DNA of 64,000 nt from Paraclostridium ghonii. GTDB lineage: Bacteria; Bacillota; Clostridia; Peptostreptococcales; Peptostreptococcaceae. Shown piece by piece: positions 25,700 to 35,304 of this stretch. Made by a program: the position numbers and the translations under genes. Below the pieces are notes generated by a model. It had not been told where the DNA came from, searched no databases, and saw only the letters and a list, made by a program, of their open reading frames with translations. The stretch's first letter is position 1, and the number at the start of each line of letters is the position of its first letter. The stretch lies in assembly GCF_030815085.1 (NCBI RefSeq), contig NZ_JAUSWG010000015.1; one strand, given 5' to 3'.

Positions 25700-27148
25700 C
25701 TAATTTTTTTTAGATTCATCCCATAAATCATCCATTTCCTCTAGTGACATATCCTCTAATCTCTTATTTAAACTTATAGATCTATTTTCTATAAATTCAA
25801 ATCTTTTAATAAATTTTTCAGTAGTCAAATTTAATGCTTCTTCTGGATTTACATCTAAAAATCTAGCAAGATTAACTATAGAGAATAGTAAATCTCCTAG
25901 CTCTTCCTTTATGTATTTTATATTTCCTTGTTTGTGTTCGTCAAGTAATTCTTTATATTCTTCTACAATTTTTTTTAATACGTCTTCAATATTGTCCCAG
26001 TCAAACCCTACCAATGATGCCTTATATTGCACTTTTTTAGCTTTTGTTAGAGCTGGTAAACTATTTGGAATTCTTTTTAGCCCTTCAGTTACTGTAGTTT
26101 CACCTTTTTCCTTCTTTTTTAACTCTTCCCATTTTTTGTCATATGTATTCATATCTACTTCTTCATTTTTAAATACATGAGGATGTCTGAATATTAATTT
26201 ATCACAAATACTTCTAGTAATTTCTTTTAAATCAAAATATCCTTCTTCCTTTCCTATTTGAGAATGGAAAATAACATGAAGCAAAATATCTCCTAGCTCT
26301 TCTATCATCTCATCTATATCATCATTATCTATAGCTTGTCCAAGTTCATATGCTTCTTCAATTATATGAGCTTTAAGAGATTTATGTGTTTGTTTTTTAT
26401 CCCAATCACAACCATTTTCTCCTCTAAGCTGCTTAACTATATTTTCTAGATCTTTTACTGTATTATACATAGTTTTATGAGATTTTGGAATATATAAACT
26501 TGTTAAATAATCAAATTCATTATAATTTCTATCAAGTTCATACAGTTTAACATACTTTTTACTTTCTAAATCTTTAACACCTGCAGCTTTTACTATACAT
26601 ATTTCTTGTTCATCATCATAAAATTCCATTAGATTTAACTTTACGTTTGAGGCTATAAATCTATCATAAATTTGAGTAATTATCATACTAGTCTCTGTGT
26701 CTATATAACTATTTTCAATCTCAAATGCATCTAATAATTTAAATCCTTCTGATGGATCTACTTCCAAATAGTTAAACATGGCATCTACAAAGCTCATAGA
26801 AGCTATTATTTCCACTTCTACGCCTTTTTCATGCGCAATCCTACTAATTACCCCTACAGTCTTTTCTGCAACCCTAGGATGTCCAGGGACAGCATATACA
26901 AGATCTCCATTATACGATTCATCTATTACAAAATTAGATATGTTATTGTAAACATCATCAAAGTCTTCATCTTGATTGTAAAAATAATCTAAAGATGTAT
27001 ATTTTATTTTATTTTTTAATTTATCAATTATAGGGTGTTTTTCTGTTCTAAGAAAAACTCTAGAACTATTTTTTAAAGCTTCTAAAGCCCCTTGACTTAT
27101 TAAAGAATATTCTCCAGGTCCAAGACCTACTATAGTTATTTTTCCCAT
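25700..27148 (-). CDS. mazG: Fused tetrapyrrole-methylase / MazG pyrophosphohydrolase (YabN)
   Basis: Two-domain protein, 482 aa. Residues about 1-220 form a SAM-methyltransferase-like domain (MGKITIVGLGPGEYSLISQGALE, VYAVPGHPRVAEKTVG). Residues about 225-480 hold tandem MazG helical domains with the metal-binding EEAYELGQAIDNDD..EELGDILLHVIFH and EEYKELLDE..EELGDLLFSIVNLA. MazG hydrolyses aberrant NTPs; the methylase part has no proven substrate. It matches YabN in B. subtilis and lies between the SpoVB-like gene and hup. Confidence 0.95.
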   Translation of the reverse strand: MGKITIVGLGPGEYSLISQGALEALKNSSRVFLRTEKHPIIDKLKNKIKYTSLDYFYNQDEDFDDVYNNISNFVIDESYNGDLVYAVPGHPRVAEKTVGVISRIAHEKGVEVEIIASMSFVDAMFNYLEVDPSEGFKLLDAFEIENSYIDTETSMIITQIYDRFIASNVKLNLMEFYDDEQEICIVKAAGVKDLESKKYVKLYELDRNYNEFDYLTSLYIPKSHKTMYNTVKDLENIVKQLRGENGCDWDKKQTHKSLKAHIIEEAYELGQAIDNDDIDEMIEELGDILLHVIFHSQIGKEEGYFDLKEITRSICDKLIFRHPHVFKNEEVDMNTYDKKWEELKKKEKGETTVTEGLKRIPNSLPALTKAKKVQYKASLVGFDWDNIEDVLKKIVEEYKELLDEHKQGNIKYIKEELGDLLFSIVNLARFLDVNPEEALNLTTEKFIKRFEFIENRSISLNKRLEDMSLEEMDDLWDESKKN

Positions 27149-27171
27149 ATAAAAGTCTCCTTCTCCTGTAA

Positions 27172-27211
27172 AAATAAAGGAAATTACTTAATATAAGTAT
27201 TTCCTTTATTT
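27172..27211 (-). terminator. Terminator after SpoVB-like gene
   Basis: Stem aaataaaggaaa/tttcctttattt extended inward by a further short paired segment, with T residues on the minus-strand side. It starts about 16 nt after the stop codon. Confidence 0.75.
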
Positions 27212-27226
27212 ACACATATATATACA

Positions 27227-28852
27227 TTATTTCATAAGTTTTAATTTTCTAAGAACTTTATAAACTTTATCTCCCTTAGGCATATTTAACAATTCATCTT
27301 TTTTTATACCACCTAATCCAATAGTTGCAATTAAATAAACTATGCCTCCAATAGCCATTGATATTAAAGTCGATAAAGTATTTCCTAACATTCCTATCAT
27401 AATACCATAACTTAATTTTACGCTTACAAACATAATAAGTACAATTATTAATGGCTTTATGAAAAATGTTTTAACTGATAATCTCATTCTCATTGCTTTT
27501 TTTATGTAATTTAATTCAAGCATAGCAGCTACAAAATAAGCCGTTACAGTTCCTAAAGCTGAACCTATAACATTTATCTCTGGTATTGCTGTTAATGTGT
27601 AACTAATTACTATTTTACATGCCATACCTATAACCAAACAAAAAACTGGAACCATAGGTTTTCCCATACCTTGCAGTATACCATTTAAGCTCTGTATAAG
27701 TCCTAAAAATACTACGCAAGGTGTTAAAACTAGTAATATAGTACCAACTGAATCTGGTTGTGCTGGAAATAAAAGTTTCATTATAGGATGTGCTAAAGAT
27801 GCCATACCAAAAGCTGCTGGTAAAACAATCATTAATGTTACCTTTATAGCAGTTTTAGTTTCTTTTATAGCTTTAGCTCTATTTCCAACAGCATAAGCTT
27901 GTGATATGGTAGGAACTAAGCTCATACTCATAGCAACGGTTATAACTGCTGGTAAGTTGATTATAGCCATCGCCATTCCTGTTAATTGACCAAACATTAC
28001 ATTTGCCTCAGTTTGGCTAAAACCAGCCTCTACTAACCTTCTTATAACAATTACAGTATCTACCATATTTACCAGTGGCATAACAGCTGCTCCTATAGTT
28101 ATCGGTATAGCTACTACTAATAATTTTTTTAGTATCCTAGATACGCTTTCTTCTCTAAATTTTTTACTTGATTTTATTTCTCTTTTTATAGTTTTTAATT
28201 TAAATAAATAAGCTATTATTAGATATATAATAGATGCTATAGCCCCTATAGTAGCCCCCATTATAGCCCCTGCAGCTCCTTGTTCTGGTCCAGGGTTTGG
28301 CCCAAAACTAGTCATAAAAAGATAAGCAAGAGTTATTCCTAATAAAACCCTAAAAAGTTGTTCGATTATTTGAGAAATTGCTATGTGAGTCATTTCTCTT
28401 CTTCCTTGAAAATATCCTCTATAAGATGACATCGCTGGAACAAATAAAAGAGCTGGTGAAATAGCAACCATCGCATATTTAGCTCCCGGATTTTTCATTA
28501 TGTAATTTACAATAAAATCAGCTCCAAAGAAAAAGACACAAAATGATAAAAATCCTGTTATTGTCAGTACACAATGGGATACTTTAAATACCTTATGTGC
28601 TCCTTTATAGTTACCTATAGCTATTTTTTCTGAAACCAATTTAGCTAGTGCAGTTGGAAACCCTGCAGTTGCCAAAATTAGAAAAAAAGTATATACAGGA
28701 TATGCAGCTTGATAATAGCCCATACCTTCTGCCCCAATTAAATTCCCTACAGGTATTCTAAAAAATCCACCTATTATTTTAACTATAATACCTGCTAATC
28801 CAAGTATTAATGCACCTTTTAAGAATGAATCTTTCCCCTTATTATTACTCAT
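27227..28852 (-). CDS. SpoVB/YabM-like polysaccharide flippase (MOP superfamily)
   Basis: Integral membrane protein, 541 aa, with about 14 hydrophobic helices. The N-terminal SFLKGALILGLAGIIVKIIGGFFRIPVGNLIGAEGMGYYQAAYPVY is characteristic of the SpoVB/YabM group of MOP exporters that flip lipid-linked precursors. Start at the ATG 28850-28852 after GGAGGGG; the longer frame lacks an SD. Position between spoVT and mazG equals yabM of B. subtilis, so it may be a general precursor flippase and not the cortex-specific SpoVB. Confidence 0.9.
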   Translation of the reverse strand: MSNNKGKDSFLKGALILGLAGIIVKIIGGFFRIPVGNLIGAEGMGYYQAAYPVYTFFLILATAGFPTALAKLVSEKIAIGNYKGAHKVFKVSHCVLTITGFLSFCVFFFGADFIVNYIMKNPGAKYAMVAISPALLFVPAMSSYRGYFQGRREMTHIAISQIIEQLFRVLLGITLAYLFMTSFGPNPGPEQGAAGAIMGATIGAIASIIYLIIAYLFKLKTIKREIKSSKKFREESVSRILKKLLVVAIPITIGAAVMPLVNMVDTVIVIRRLVEAGFSQTEANVMFGQLTGMAMAIINLPAVITVAMSMSLVPTISQAYAVGNRAKAIKETKTAIKVTLMIVLPAAFGMASLAHPIMKLLFPAQPDSVGTILLVLTPCVVFLGLIQSLNGILQGMGKPMVPVFCLVIGMACKIVISYTLTAIPEINVIGSALGTVTAYFVAAMLELNYIKKAMRMRLSVKTFFIKPLIIVLIMFVSVKLSYGIMIGMLGNTLSTLISMAIGGIVYLIATIGLGGIKKDELLNMPKGDKVYKVLRKLKLMK

Positions 28853-28937
28853 AAATCCCCTCCATATTAAGTTGTATAACAAACTCTAATATAACATATA
28901 TGCTATATTAGATTCAACATATTCCCATATAAACTTT

Positions 28938-28964
28938 AAAAGACCCTAAATTGCAGGGTCTTTT
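28938..28964 (-). terminator. Terminator after spoVT
   Basis: Perfect 10-bp stem aaaagaccct/agggtctttt with a 7-nt loop, 8 nt after the spoVT stop; only a few T residues follow it on the minus strand. Confidence 0.75.
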
Positions 28965-28971
28965 AAAAAGT

Positions 28972-29511
28972 TTATTGAACTTGTTTTCCTAAAAAATTAG
29001 CTGCTACCTTTAATAGTTTTTCATCACTATCATTTAATCCTGATTCATCTTTAGATACTAAGCATATAGATCCTATGCAATCTCCAGACGAACTAACTAT
29101 AGGCATTATAATTTGCATTTTATAGTCCATAGAATCATCTTTGTATAATGCAACTAACTTATTATCTTTAACGTGGTTAGTGATTCTATTTTCTATAAGT
29201 CCTTCTAATTCTCTACTTATGCTTTTTTCTTTATAATCCTTTTTAGGTAGTTTAGATACAGCTATTATTGAATCTAAATCTGTTACTACAACTCCATGAC
29301 CTAAAGTTTCTCCCAAAGTTTCTGCATATTCTTGTGAAAATTCATTAAGTTCTCCAATTGGAGAATATTTTTTTAATATCACTTCTCCATCTTTAGCTGT
29401 AAAGATCTCTAAAGGATCTCCTTCTCTAATTCTTAGAGTTTTTCTTATTTCCTTTGGTATAACAACTCTTCCAAGGTCATCTATTCTTCTAACTATTCCT
29501 GTAGCTCTCAT
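28972..29511 (-). CDS. spoVT: Stage V sporulation protein T
   Basis: Forespore transcription factor, 179 aa. Residues 1-50 are a swapped-hairpin AbrB DNA-binding domain (MRATGIVRRIDDLGRVVIPKEIRKTLRI) and residues about 55-179 a GAF-like domain. It modulates sigma-G dependent genes in B. subtilis. The start ATG is 11 nt after GGAGGT. It is bounded by hairpin terminators on both sides, so it is monocistronic. Confidence 0.96.
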   Translation of the reverse strand: MRATGIVRRIDDLGRVVIPKEIRKTLRIREGDPLEIFTAKDGEVILKKYSPIGELNEFSQEYAETLGETLGHGVVVTDLDSIIAVSKLPKKDYKEKSISRELEGLIENRITNHVKDNKLVALYKDDSMDYKMQIIMPIVSSSGDCIGSICLVSKDESGLNDSDEKLLKVAANFLGKQVQ

Positions 29512-29583
29512 ATCAGATTAATACCTCCATTAGTAACTTTGAACTTATTTTTACCAACGTTAAGAAAAATATGCAAAAAAAAC

Positions 29584-29608
29584 CTATACCATTATTATAA
29601 TGGTATAG
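29584..29608. terminator. Bidirectional-looking terminator after prsA-like gene
   Basis: Perfect 11-bp stem ctataccatta/taatggtatag with a 3-nt loop and long A and T runs on both sides. Confidence 0.85.
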
Positions 29609-29615
29609 ATTTTTT

Positions 29616-30611
29616 TTAAACGTTAATTTTTAAGGCTTCTTTCTCATTAGTTTTAACTTCTGCTTTATCTGTTAAATCTTTAACTTTTTCAGTATATTTT
29701 TGATATAATAAGTTTTGTTTTATATTATCTTTAACCTCATCAAATTTATATTCTTTATACTTTTTATCAGTTACTTTTATTATATGATATCCATATTGAG
29801 TTTTTACAACATCAGAAACATCACCTTTTTCCATTGCAAATGCTGCTTTTTCAAACTCTGGTACCATTTGACCTTTTGAGAAGAATCCTAAGTCTCCACC
29901 ATTAGTTGCAGAACCTTTATCTTCTGAGTTTTCTTTAGCTAACTTAGCAAAATCTTCTCCTGATTTAGCTTTTTCACAAAGTTCATCAGCTTTTTTCTTA
30001 GCCTCCTTTTGTTTTTCTTCTGAAATAGGTTTATTAGTTTTTTGATCAACTGTTGATATTAATATATGAGATGCTTTAACTTCATTATCTACGTAACTTT
30101 TTTTATTTTCTTCGTAATACTTTTTCATATCATCTTCAGATATTTTTGTATTTTTATCAAAATTATTTTTAAAGTTTTGTATAGTTATATCTTTTTCTAA
30201 TTGAGCTTTTAAAAATTCATCGTCTATACCATTATCTTTTAAGAACTTTTCATAATCTTTATCTTGCTTTATAGTTTCTTTTAATTGCTTAAACTGCTTA
30301 TCAACTTCTTCTTGTTTAGCATCTAATTTATCCTTTTTAGCTTGTTGATATATAACCTGTTCTTGTACCATTTGTTGTAAAATAGCCTTTTTCATTTCAT
30401 CTTTATATTTTACACCCTCTTTTATGTCTTTATCCCATAAGTCTTTCCCATACATCTTAGATATAGACTCTTTGTAAGTTAATACTGTCTTTTTGTAATC
30501 AGAAGCAGATATTTCCACTCCATTTACAACTGCTACAGGTTTCTCACTTTTACATGCAGTCATAGCTACCCCTAAAAGTACTACCATAATTAATGATATT
30601 ATTTTTTTCAA
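29616..30611 (-). CDS. prsA: Foldase lipoprotein, PrsA-like peptidyl-prolyl isomerase
   Basis: Extracytoplasmic chaperone, 331 aa. A lipoprotein signal peptide (MKKIISLIMVVLLGVAMTAC) gives lipidated Cys20. It is followed by a SurA-like helical domain and a parvulin PPIase domain (KASHILI...GGDLGFFSKGQMVPEFEKAAF...YGYHIIKVTDK). The start is a TTG at 30609-30611, 9 nt after GAGAGG; the longer frame starts within mfd and would spoil the signal peptide. It helps secreted proteins fold. Confidence 0.92.
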   Translation of the reverse strand: MKKIISLIMVVLLGVAMTACKSEKPVAVVNGVEISASDYKKTVLTYKESISKMYGKDLWDKDIKEGVKYKDEMKKAILQQMVQEQVIYQQAKKDKLDAKQEEVDKQFKQLKETIKQDKDYEKFLKDNGIDDEFLKAQLEKDITIQNFKNNFDKNTKISEDDMKKYYEENKKSYVDNEVKASHILISTVDQKTNKPISEEKQKEAKKKADELCEKAKSGEDFAKLAKENSEDKGSATNGGDLGFFSKGQMVPEFEKAAFAMEKGDVSDVVKTQYGYHIIKVTDKKYKEYKFDEVKDNIKQNLLYQKYTEKVKDLTDKAEVKTNEKEALKINV

Positions 30612-30633
30612 TTTTAACACCCTCTCCAATTTT

Positions 30634-33600
30634 TTATTTTTTATTATCACACATTTGTTCAAGTATATTTTGTAATTCTAATATTATCTTATATCCATTT
30701 TTTTCCTTAGTCTTATACCTAGTTTGAGGTAAAAGAATTATTTCATCTTTTATCATTTTAACTTTTTCTATACCTAACTTTTTACATAATGTTTTCATAT
30801 ATGCAATAGACATAAGGGTGCTAACAGATTTTGGAATATCAGAAAATCTATCTTCTAATTCTTCTTTTACATCATTTAAATCTTCTTCATTTTCTACAGA
30901 AGCAATCTTTTTGTACATTTCAATTTTTATAATTTCATCTTCTATATAACTATCAGGTATATATGCATTTACAGGTAAGTCTATTTCTACATCTATTTCT
31001 TCTACTATTTCGCCTTTTACTTTTCTTATTGCATCATTTAACATTTTAACATATAAATCATACCCAATTACAGCCATATGACCATGTTGTTGAGGTCCTA
31101 GTATATTTCCTGCACCTCTAATTTCCAAATCTCTCATGGCTATTTTAAATCCTGATCCAAATTCAGTAAACTCTTTAATAGCTTTTAATCTTTTCTCCGC
31201 TATCTCACTCAATACCTTGTCTTTTTCATACATAAAGTAAGCATATCCTTGTCTGTTACTTCTTCCAACCCTACCCCTTAACTGATATAACTGAGCTAAT
31301 CCCATTTTATCAGCATCATAAACTATCATTGTGTTAGCATTGGATATATCCATTCCAGTTTCTATTATAGTTGTACACACAAGAACATTATATTCTTTAT
31401 TTAAAAATCCTATTATTATATTTTCTAATTCTTTGCCAGTCATTCGTCCATGAGCAACAGCTATTTTAGCATCTGGAACTAATCTTTGTATCATACTAGC
31501 CATTTCATCAATTCTCTCAACTCTATTATATACAAAGAATACTTGCCCATCTCTTGCAATTTCTCTTTCTATCTCATCTTGTATTATACTTTCTTTTCCT
31601 TCTACAACATAGGTAATAACTGGATATCTTTCTTGAGGAGGTTCTTCTATAACACTCATATCCCTTATTCCACTTAAAGACATATGTAAAGTTCTTGGTA
31701 TAGGCGTTGCTGATAATGTTAAAACATCTACTGTCGATTTTATTTTCTTTAAGGATTCTTTATGTTTTACTCCAAATCTTTGTTCTTCATCTATTACTAC
31801 TAATCCCAAATTAGGAAGTTCTATATCTTTAGAGATTATTCTATGAGTTCCTATGATTACATCAACTAGTCCTTTTCTAGCATCCTCAATTATCTGTTTT
31901 TGTTCCTTTGGAGTTTTAAATCTACTTAACACTTCTACCCTTATAGGATAGTTCTCAAATCTAGCTCTGAATGTATTGTAATGTTGTTGAGCAAGTATAG
32001 TTGTAGGAACTAATACTGCAACTTGTTTTTGATCCATACAAGCTTTAAATATAGCCCTTATAGCTACTTCTGTCTTACCATATCCAACATCTCCACATAT
32101 AAGCCTATCCATTACTTTCTTAGACTCCATATCTTTTTTAGTTTCTTCTATTGATTTTATTTGATCATCTGTTTCTTGGTATGGAAATAAGGTCTCAAAT
32201 TCACTTTGCCACAAAGTATCTTTGCTAAACTTGTATCCTTTTATTTTTTCTCTCTTTGCATATAGCTCCACTAGGTCTTTGGTCATATCTTCTATTTCTT
32301 TTTTTACTTTAGCCTTAGCTTTTGACCATTCACTGCTACCAAGCTTATTTAGTTTAATTTTTTCAGTATTTGATCCTATAAACTTCTGTATCTTATCCAT
32401 TTGGTCTATAGGTACATATAAATTATCTCCACCTTGATATACAACCCTCATGTAGTCTTTTTTCACACCATTAACACTTAGTTGATCTATACCTACATAT
32501 CTACCAACTCCACTATTTTCATGTACAACATAATCGCCTATATTTAAATCTAAGAATGTTTCTATCTTTTGTCCTTTATTAACTTTTTTAGTCTTTGATG
32601 TTTTTGCTCTTTTGTTTGAGCCTATCATTTCTTTGTCTGTTATAACATCAAATTTTATAGACTTATATTGGAAACCTGAGGTTATATTACCTACAACTAT
32701 AACAATTTGTGATGAATGAACTTCTATATCTCTTTTTCTTGATAAAACACTTTCTGTTCCTAAATTTAAAAGTTCTTTATTTAATTTTTTAGCTCTATCA
32801 TATGTATTAGTAGCTAAAACAATTTTATGCCCGTTGTATTTTAATTTATTTAATTCTTCTGCTAGCATATCTATTTTCCCATTAAACATAGGAATTTCTC
32901 TACTTTCAAAGTTAACTATACTTCCTATTGAAAAGTCTTTAACATCTTTAGTTAGTAGCATATTTAAAATTAATTTTTTATCTTCTATCAAGTATTCTAA
33001 ATCTGAATAATGGTAAAGTAATTTACCTTGTTCCCTTAGAGCTAATCCTCTTTCTAAATTAAGCTTATAGTTTTCTTTAAATTCAGTTATATAATTTTCG
33101 CATCTTTCTTTTAATCGAGATAAATCATTTACAAATACAATTGCATCTTCTTTTAAATAAGTAAATATACTTTTATTTTCTTCTTCATACATGTATTCTA
33201 TATAATTTTCTACACCTTCAAAGTAATTCTTATTAGCTATATTATCTATACTTTTATATACATCAATATCTGTAGATTTATTAGTATCTTTTTTTATCCT
33301 CTCAACAGTTTCATCTATATTATCTGGGTATATAAATTCTCTTGATGGAGTTATAGTGCATTTTTTTATTTTTTTTATAGATTTTTGTGTAAAAACATCA
33401 AATGTTCTTATAGATTCAATTTCATCATCAAACAGTTCTATACGAATAGGTATATCATATTCTAAAGAGAATATATCTATTATCCCACCTCTTACACTAA
33501 ACTGTCCAAACCCTTCTATCTTAGATACTCTTTCATATCCTAAAGAAACCAGTTTTTTTGATAGTTCGTCTATATCTATAACATCACCTATTTTATAGGT

Positions 33601-34020
33601 AAAAATATTTTTCTTTAAAATGTCTTTTGGTATATACTTTCTCAGTATAGCCTCTGCAGATGTAACAGTAATCATATTTTCTCTGTTTATCATTTTTAAT
33701 AGTACTTTTAATTTTTTTGCTTCTTCATTCCTATCCTTTGCATCTAAATGATAAAAGTATATATCTTGTGAGCTTAAATACTCAACTTTATCTTTCATAT
33801 AAAAACATAGGTCTTCATATACTTTTTTAGCTTCCAAATCAGTATTAGCAATATATAAAATTTGCCTTTTTAAGTCACTAAATATAGAGTATGCTATATT
33901 AGATTTTTGAGGTTGTAACAATCCATTTATAAGTAGTCCTCTTTTATTGCTCTCTATATTATTTATTATGTCTTTATATTCTTTAGAATTTTGCAAAGGA
34001 GATATAAAAATATCAGGCAT
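30634..34020 (-). CDS. mfd: Transcription-repair coupling factor
   Basis: 1128-aa SF2 translocase that removes RNA polymerase stalled at lesions and recruits UvrA. N-terminal UvrB-like domains, the RNA polymerase interaction domain near residues 500-550 (YVVHENSGVGRYVGIDQL), then the motor with P-loop GDVGYGKTE, DEEQRFG, SATPIPRTL and RGRVGRSNRQGYAYF, and a C-terminal regulatory domain. It follows pth with a short gap as in B. subtilis. Confidence 0.98.
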   Translation of the reverse strand: MPDIFISPLQNSKEYKDIINNIESNKRGLLINGLLQPQKSNIAYSIFSDLKRQILYIANTDLEAKKVYEDLCFYMKDKVEYLSSQDIYFYHLDAKDRNEEAKKLKVLLKMINRENMITVTSAEAILRKYIPKDILKKNIFTYKIGDVIDIDELSKKLVSLGYERVSKIEGFGQFSVRGGIIDIFSLEYDIPIRIELFDDEIESIRTFDVFTQKSIKKIKKCTITPSREFIYPDNIDETVERIKKDTNKSTDIDVYKSIDNIANKNYFEGVENYIEYMYEEENKSIFTYLKEDAIVFVNDLSRLKERCENYITEFKENYKLNLERGLALREQGKLLYHYSDLEYLIEDKKLILNMLLTKDVKDFSIGSIVNFESREIPMFNGKIDMLAEELNKLKYNGHKIVLATNTYDRAKKLNKELLNLGTESVLSRKRDIEVHSSQIVIVVGNITSGFQYKSIKFDVITDKEMIGSNKRAKTSKTKKVNKGQKIETFLDLNIGDYVVHENSGVGRYVGIDQLSVNGVKKDYMRVVYQGGDNLYVPIDQMDKIQKFIGSNTEKIKLNKLGSSEWSKAKAKVKKEIEDMTKDLVELYAKREKIKGYKFSKDTLWQSEFETLFPYQETDDQIKSIEETKKDMESKKVMDRLICGDVGYGKTEVAIRAIFKACMDQKQVAVLVPTTILAQQHYNTFRARFENYPIRVEVLSRFKTPKEQKQIIEDARKGLVDVIIGTHRIISKDIELPNLGLVVIDEEQRFGVKHKESLKKIKSTVDVLTLSATPIPRTLHMSLSGIRDMSVIEEPPQERYPVITYVVEGKESIIQDEIEREIARDGQVFFVYNRVERIDEMASMIQRLVPDAKIAVAHGRMTGKELENIIIGFLNKEYNVLVCTTIIETGMDISNANTMIVYDADKMGLAQLYQLRGRVGRSNRQGYAYFMYEKDKVLSEIAEKRLKAIKEFTEFGSGFKIAMRDLEIRGAGNILGPQQHGHMAVIGYDLYVKMLNDAIRKVKGEIVEEIDVEIDLPVNAYIPDSYIEDEIIKIEMYKKIASVENEEDLNDVKEELEDRFSDIPKSVSTLMSIAYMKTLCKKLGIEKVKMIKDEIILLPQTRYKTKEKNGYKIILELQNILEQMCDNKK

Positions 34021-34041
34021 ATTCCAAATCCCCCTTATAAA

Positions 34042-34602
34042 TTAACCATTATATTTATTCATTGCTAAATCTATATTTTCTCTAATCATGCAATCTATAG
34101 ATTTAGCTGCTTTTTCTAATCCATCTTCAATATCTTGTGATTCTTCTTTTCTAAACCTAGATAGTACAAAATCTGCTAAGTCTTGTCCCGGTCTTGGCTT
34201 TGATACTCCAACTCTAATTCTTGGAAATTCATTAGTTCCTAAGCACTTTAATATAGATCTCATTCCATTGTGAGTTCCTCCACTACCTTTTTTCCTTATT
34301 CTTATTTTTCCAACTTCTAAGTCTATATCATCATATATAACAACTATATCTTCACAATCTACCTTATAGTAATTATATATATCAATTAAAGTTTCTCCAC
34401 TCAGATTCATATAAGTTTGAGGCTTTACTAATAGAACTTTCTCATTTCCTACTCTACCTTCACCTATAAGAGCCCTATGTTTTATTTTCGATACACTTAT
34501 GCCATATTCCTTTGCTAAAATATCTATAACATCAAATCCAACGTTATGTCTTGTTTTCTCATATTGCTTTCCTGGATTTCCTAACCCTACTATTACGTAC
34601 AT
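34042..34602 (-). CDS. pth: Peptidyl-tRNA hydrolase
   Basis: Recycles tRNA from prematurely released peptidyl-tRNA, 186 aa. Motifs: VGLGNPGKQYEKTRHNVGF with the catalytic His, LLVKPQTYMNLSG, YDDIDLEVGKIRIRKKGSGGTHNGMRSI. The start is placed at ATG 34600-34602, 7 nt after AGGAGG; the ATG two codons earlier is only one base from that SD. It lies between mfd and the pilus genes. Confidence 0.97.
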   Translation of the reverse strand: MYVIVGLGNPGKQYEKTRHNVGFDVIDILAKEYGISVSKIKHRALIGEGRVGNEKVLLVKPQTYMNLSGETLIDIYNYYKVDCEDIVVIYDDIDLEVGKIRIRKKGSGGTHNGMRSILKCLGTNEFPRIRVGVSKPRPGQDLADFVLSRFRKEESQDIEDGLEKAAKSIDCMIRENIDLAMNKYNG

Positions 34603-34654
34603 TTTCATTCCTCCTTATGTCTTTTTTTTGCTATAAAATTTATTATTTTAAATT

Positions 34655-35260
34655 TTATATATTAAATATGTAACTTTGCTGTAAAAACATTATAAATAAC
34701 GTTCCTAAAAATATACACGGTGAAAATGGTATATATGAATCTTTAGATTTTTTCTTGATAATTAATAAATATATACCATATATACCTCCAATAATAAAAG
34801 ATATAGGTATTATATATATACATTTTTCAATTCCTATACAAAAACAACACAAAGCATAGACTCCTATATCTCCTGAGCCTATACCTTTTGTTATTCTAAC
34901 CATTATATATGGAATCATAAATCCAAATATCAATCCTAGTAAATGATTCATTATTATACCACTAGTTATTAATATTATGAATCCTTGAACTATTATACCA
35001 CTAATTATAGTTATATCGTATATATACATTGTATAGTAGTCTACTATAGATATCACTACTAAAAAACATATTAATAGTGAATACCTTATAAATTTTTCAT
35101 TAAATCCTAGTTTCACGTATAACGCAAAAACAATTATAGGTATTATAACATATAATTGTTTTTTTATTTTGCTATTTTTAAAATCAATAATAAATACTTC
35201 ATCCATGAAAAATAGCATTATTTGTACCATCAATAAACTTATTAATATTATTTTTATCAT
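34655..35260 (-). CDS. Type IV prepilin peptidase, peptidase-only form
   Basis: Membrane aspartyl protease (family A24) of 201 aa with six or more hydrophobic helices. The two catalytic aspartates are Asp74 (ISIVDYYTMYI) and Asp131 in the GxGD motif GSGD (128-131). The N-terminal zinc/methyltransferase domain of classical PilD is missing, so only the peptidase half is predicted. It is next to pilT. No prepilin gene is visible in the window. Confidence 0.85.
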   Translation of the reverse strand: MIKIILISLLMVQIMLFFMDEVFIIDFKNSKIKKQLYVIIPIIVFALYVKLGFNEKFIRYSLLICFLVVISIVDYYTMYIYDITIISGIIVQGFIILITSGIIMNHLLGLIFGFMIPYIMVRITKGIGSGDIGVYALCCFCIGIEKCIYIIPISFIIGGIYGIYLLIIKKKSKDSYIPFSPCIFLGTLFIMFLQQSYIFNI

Positions 35261-35304
35261 AATCTAAGTAATAATAGTAGGATATTTTAATTATTATCAT
35301 TTTT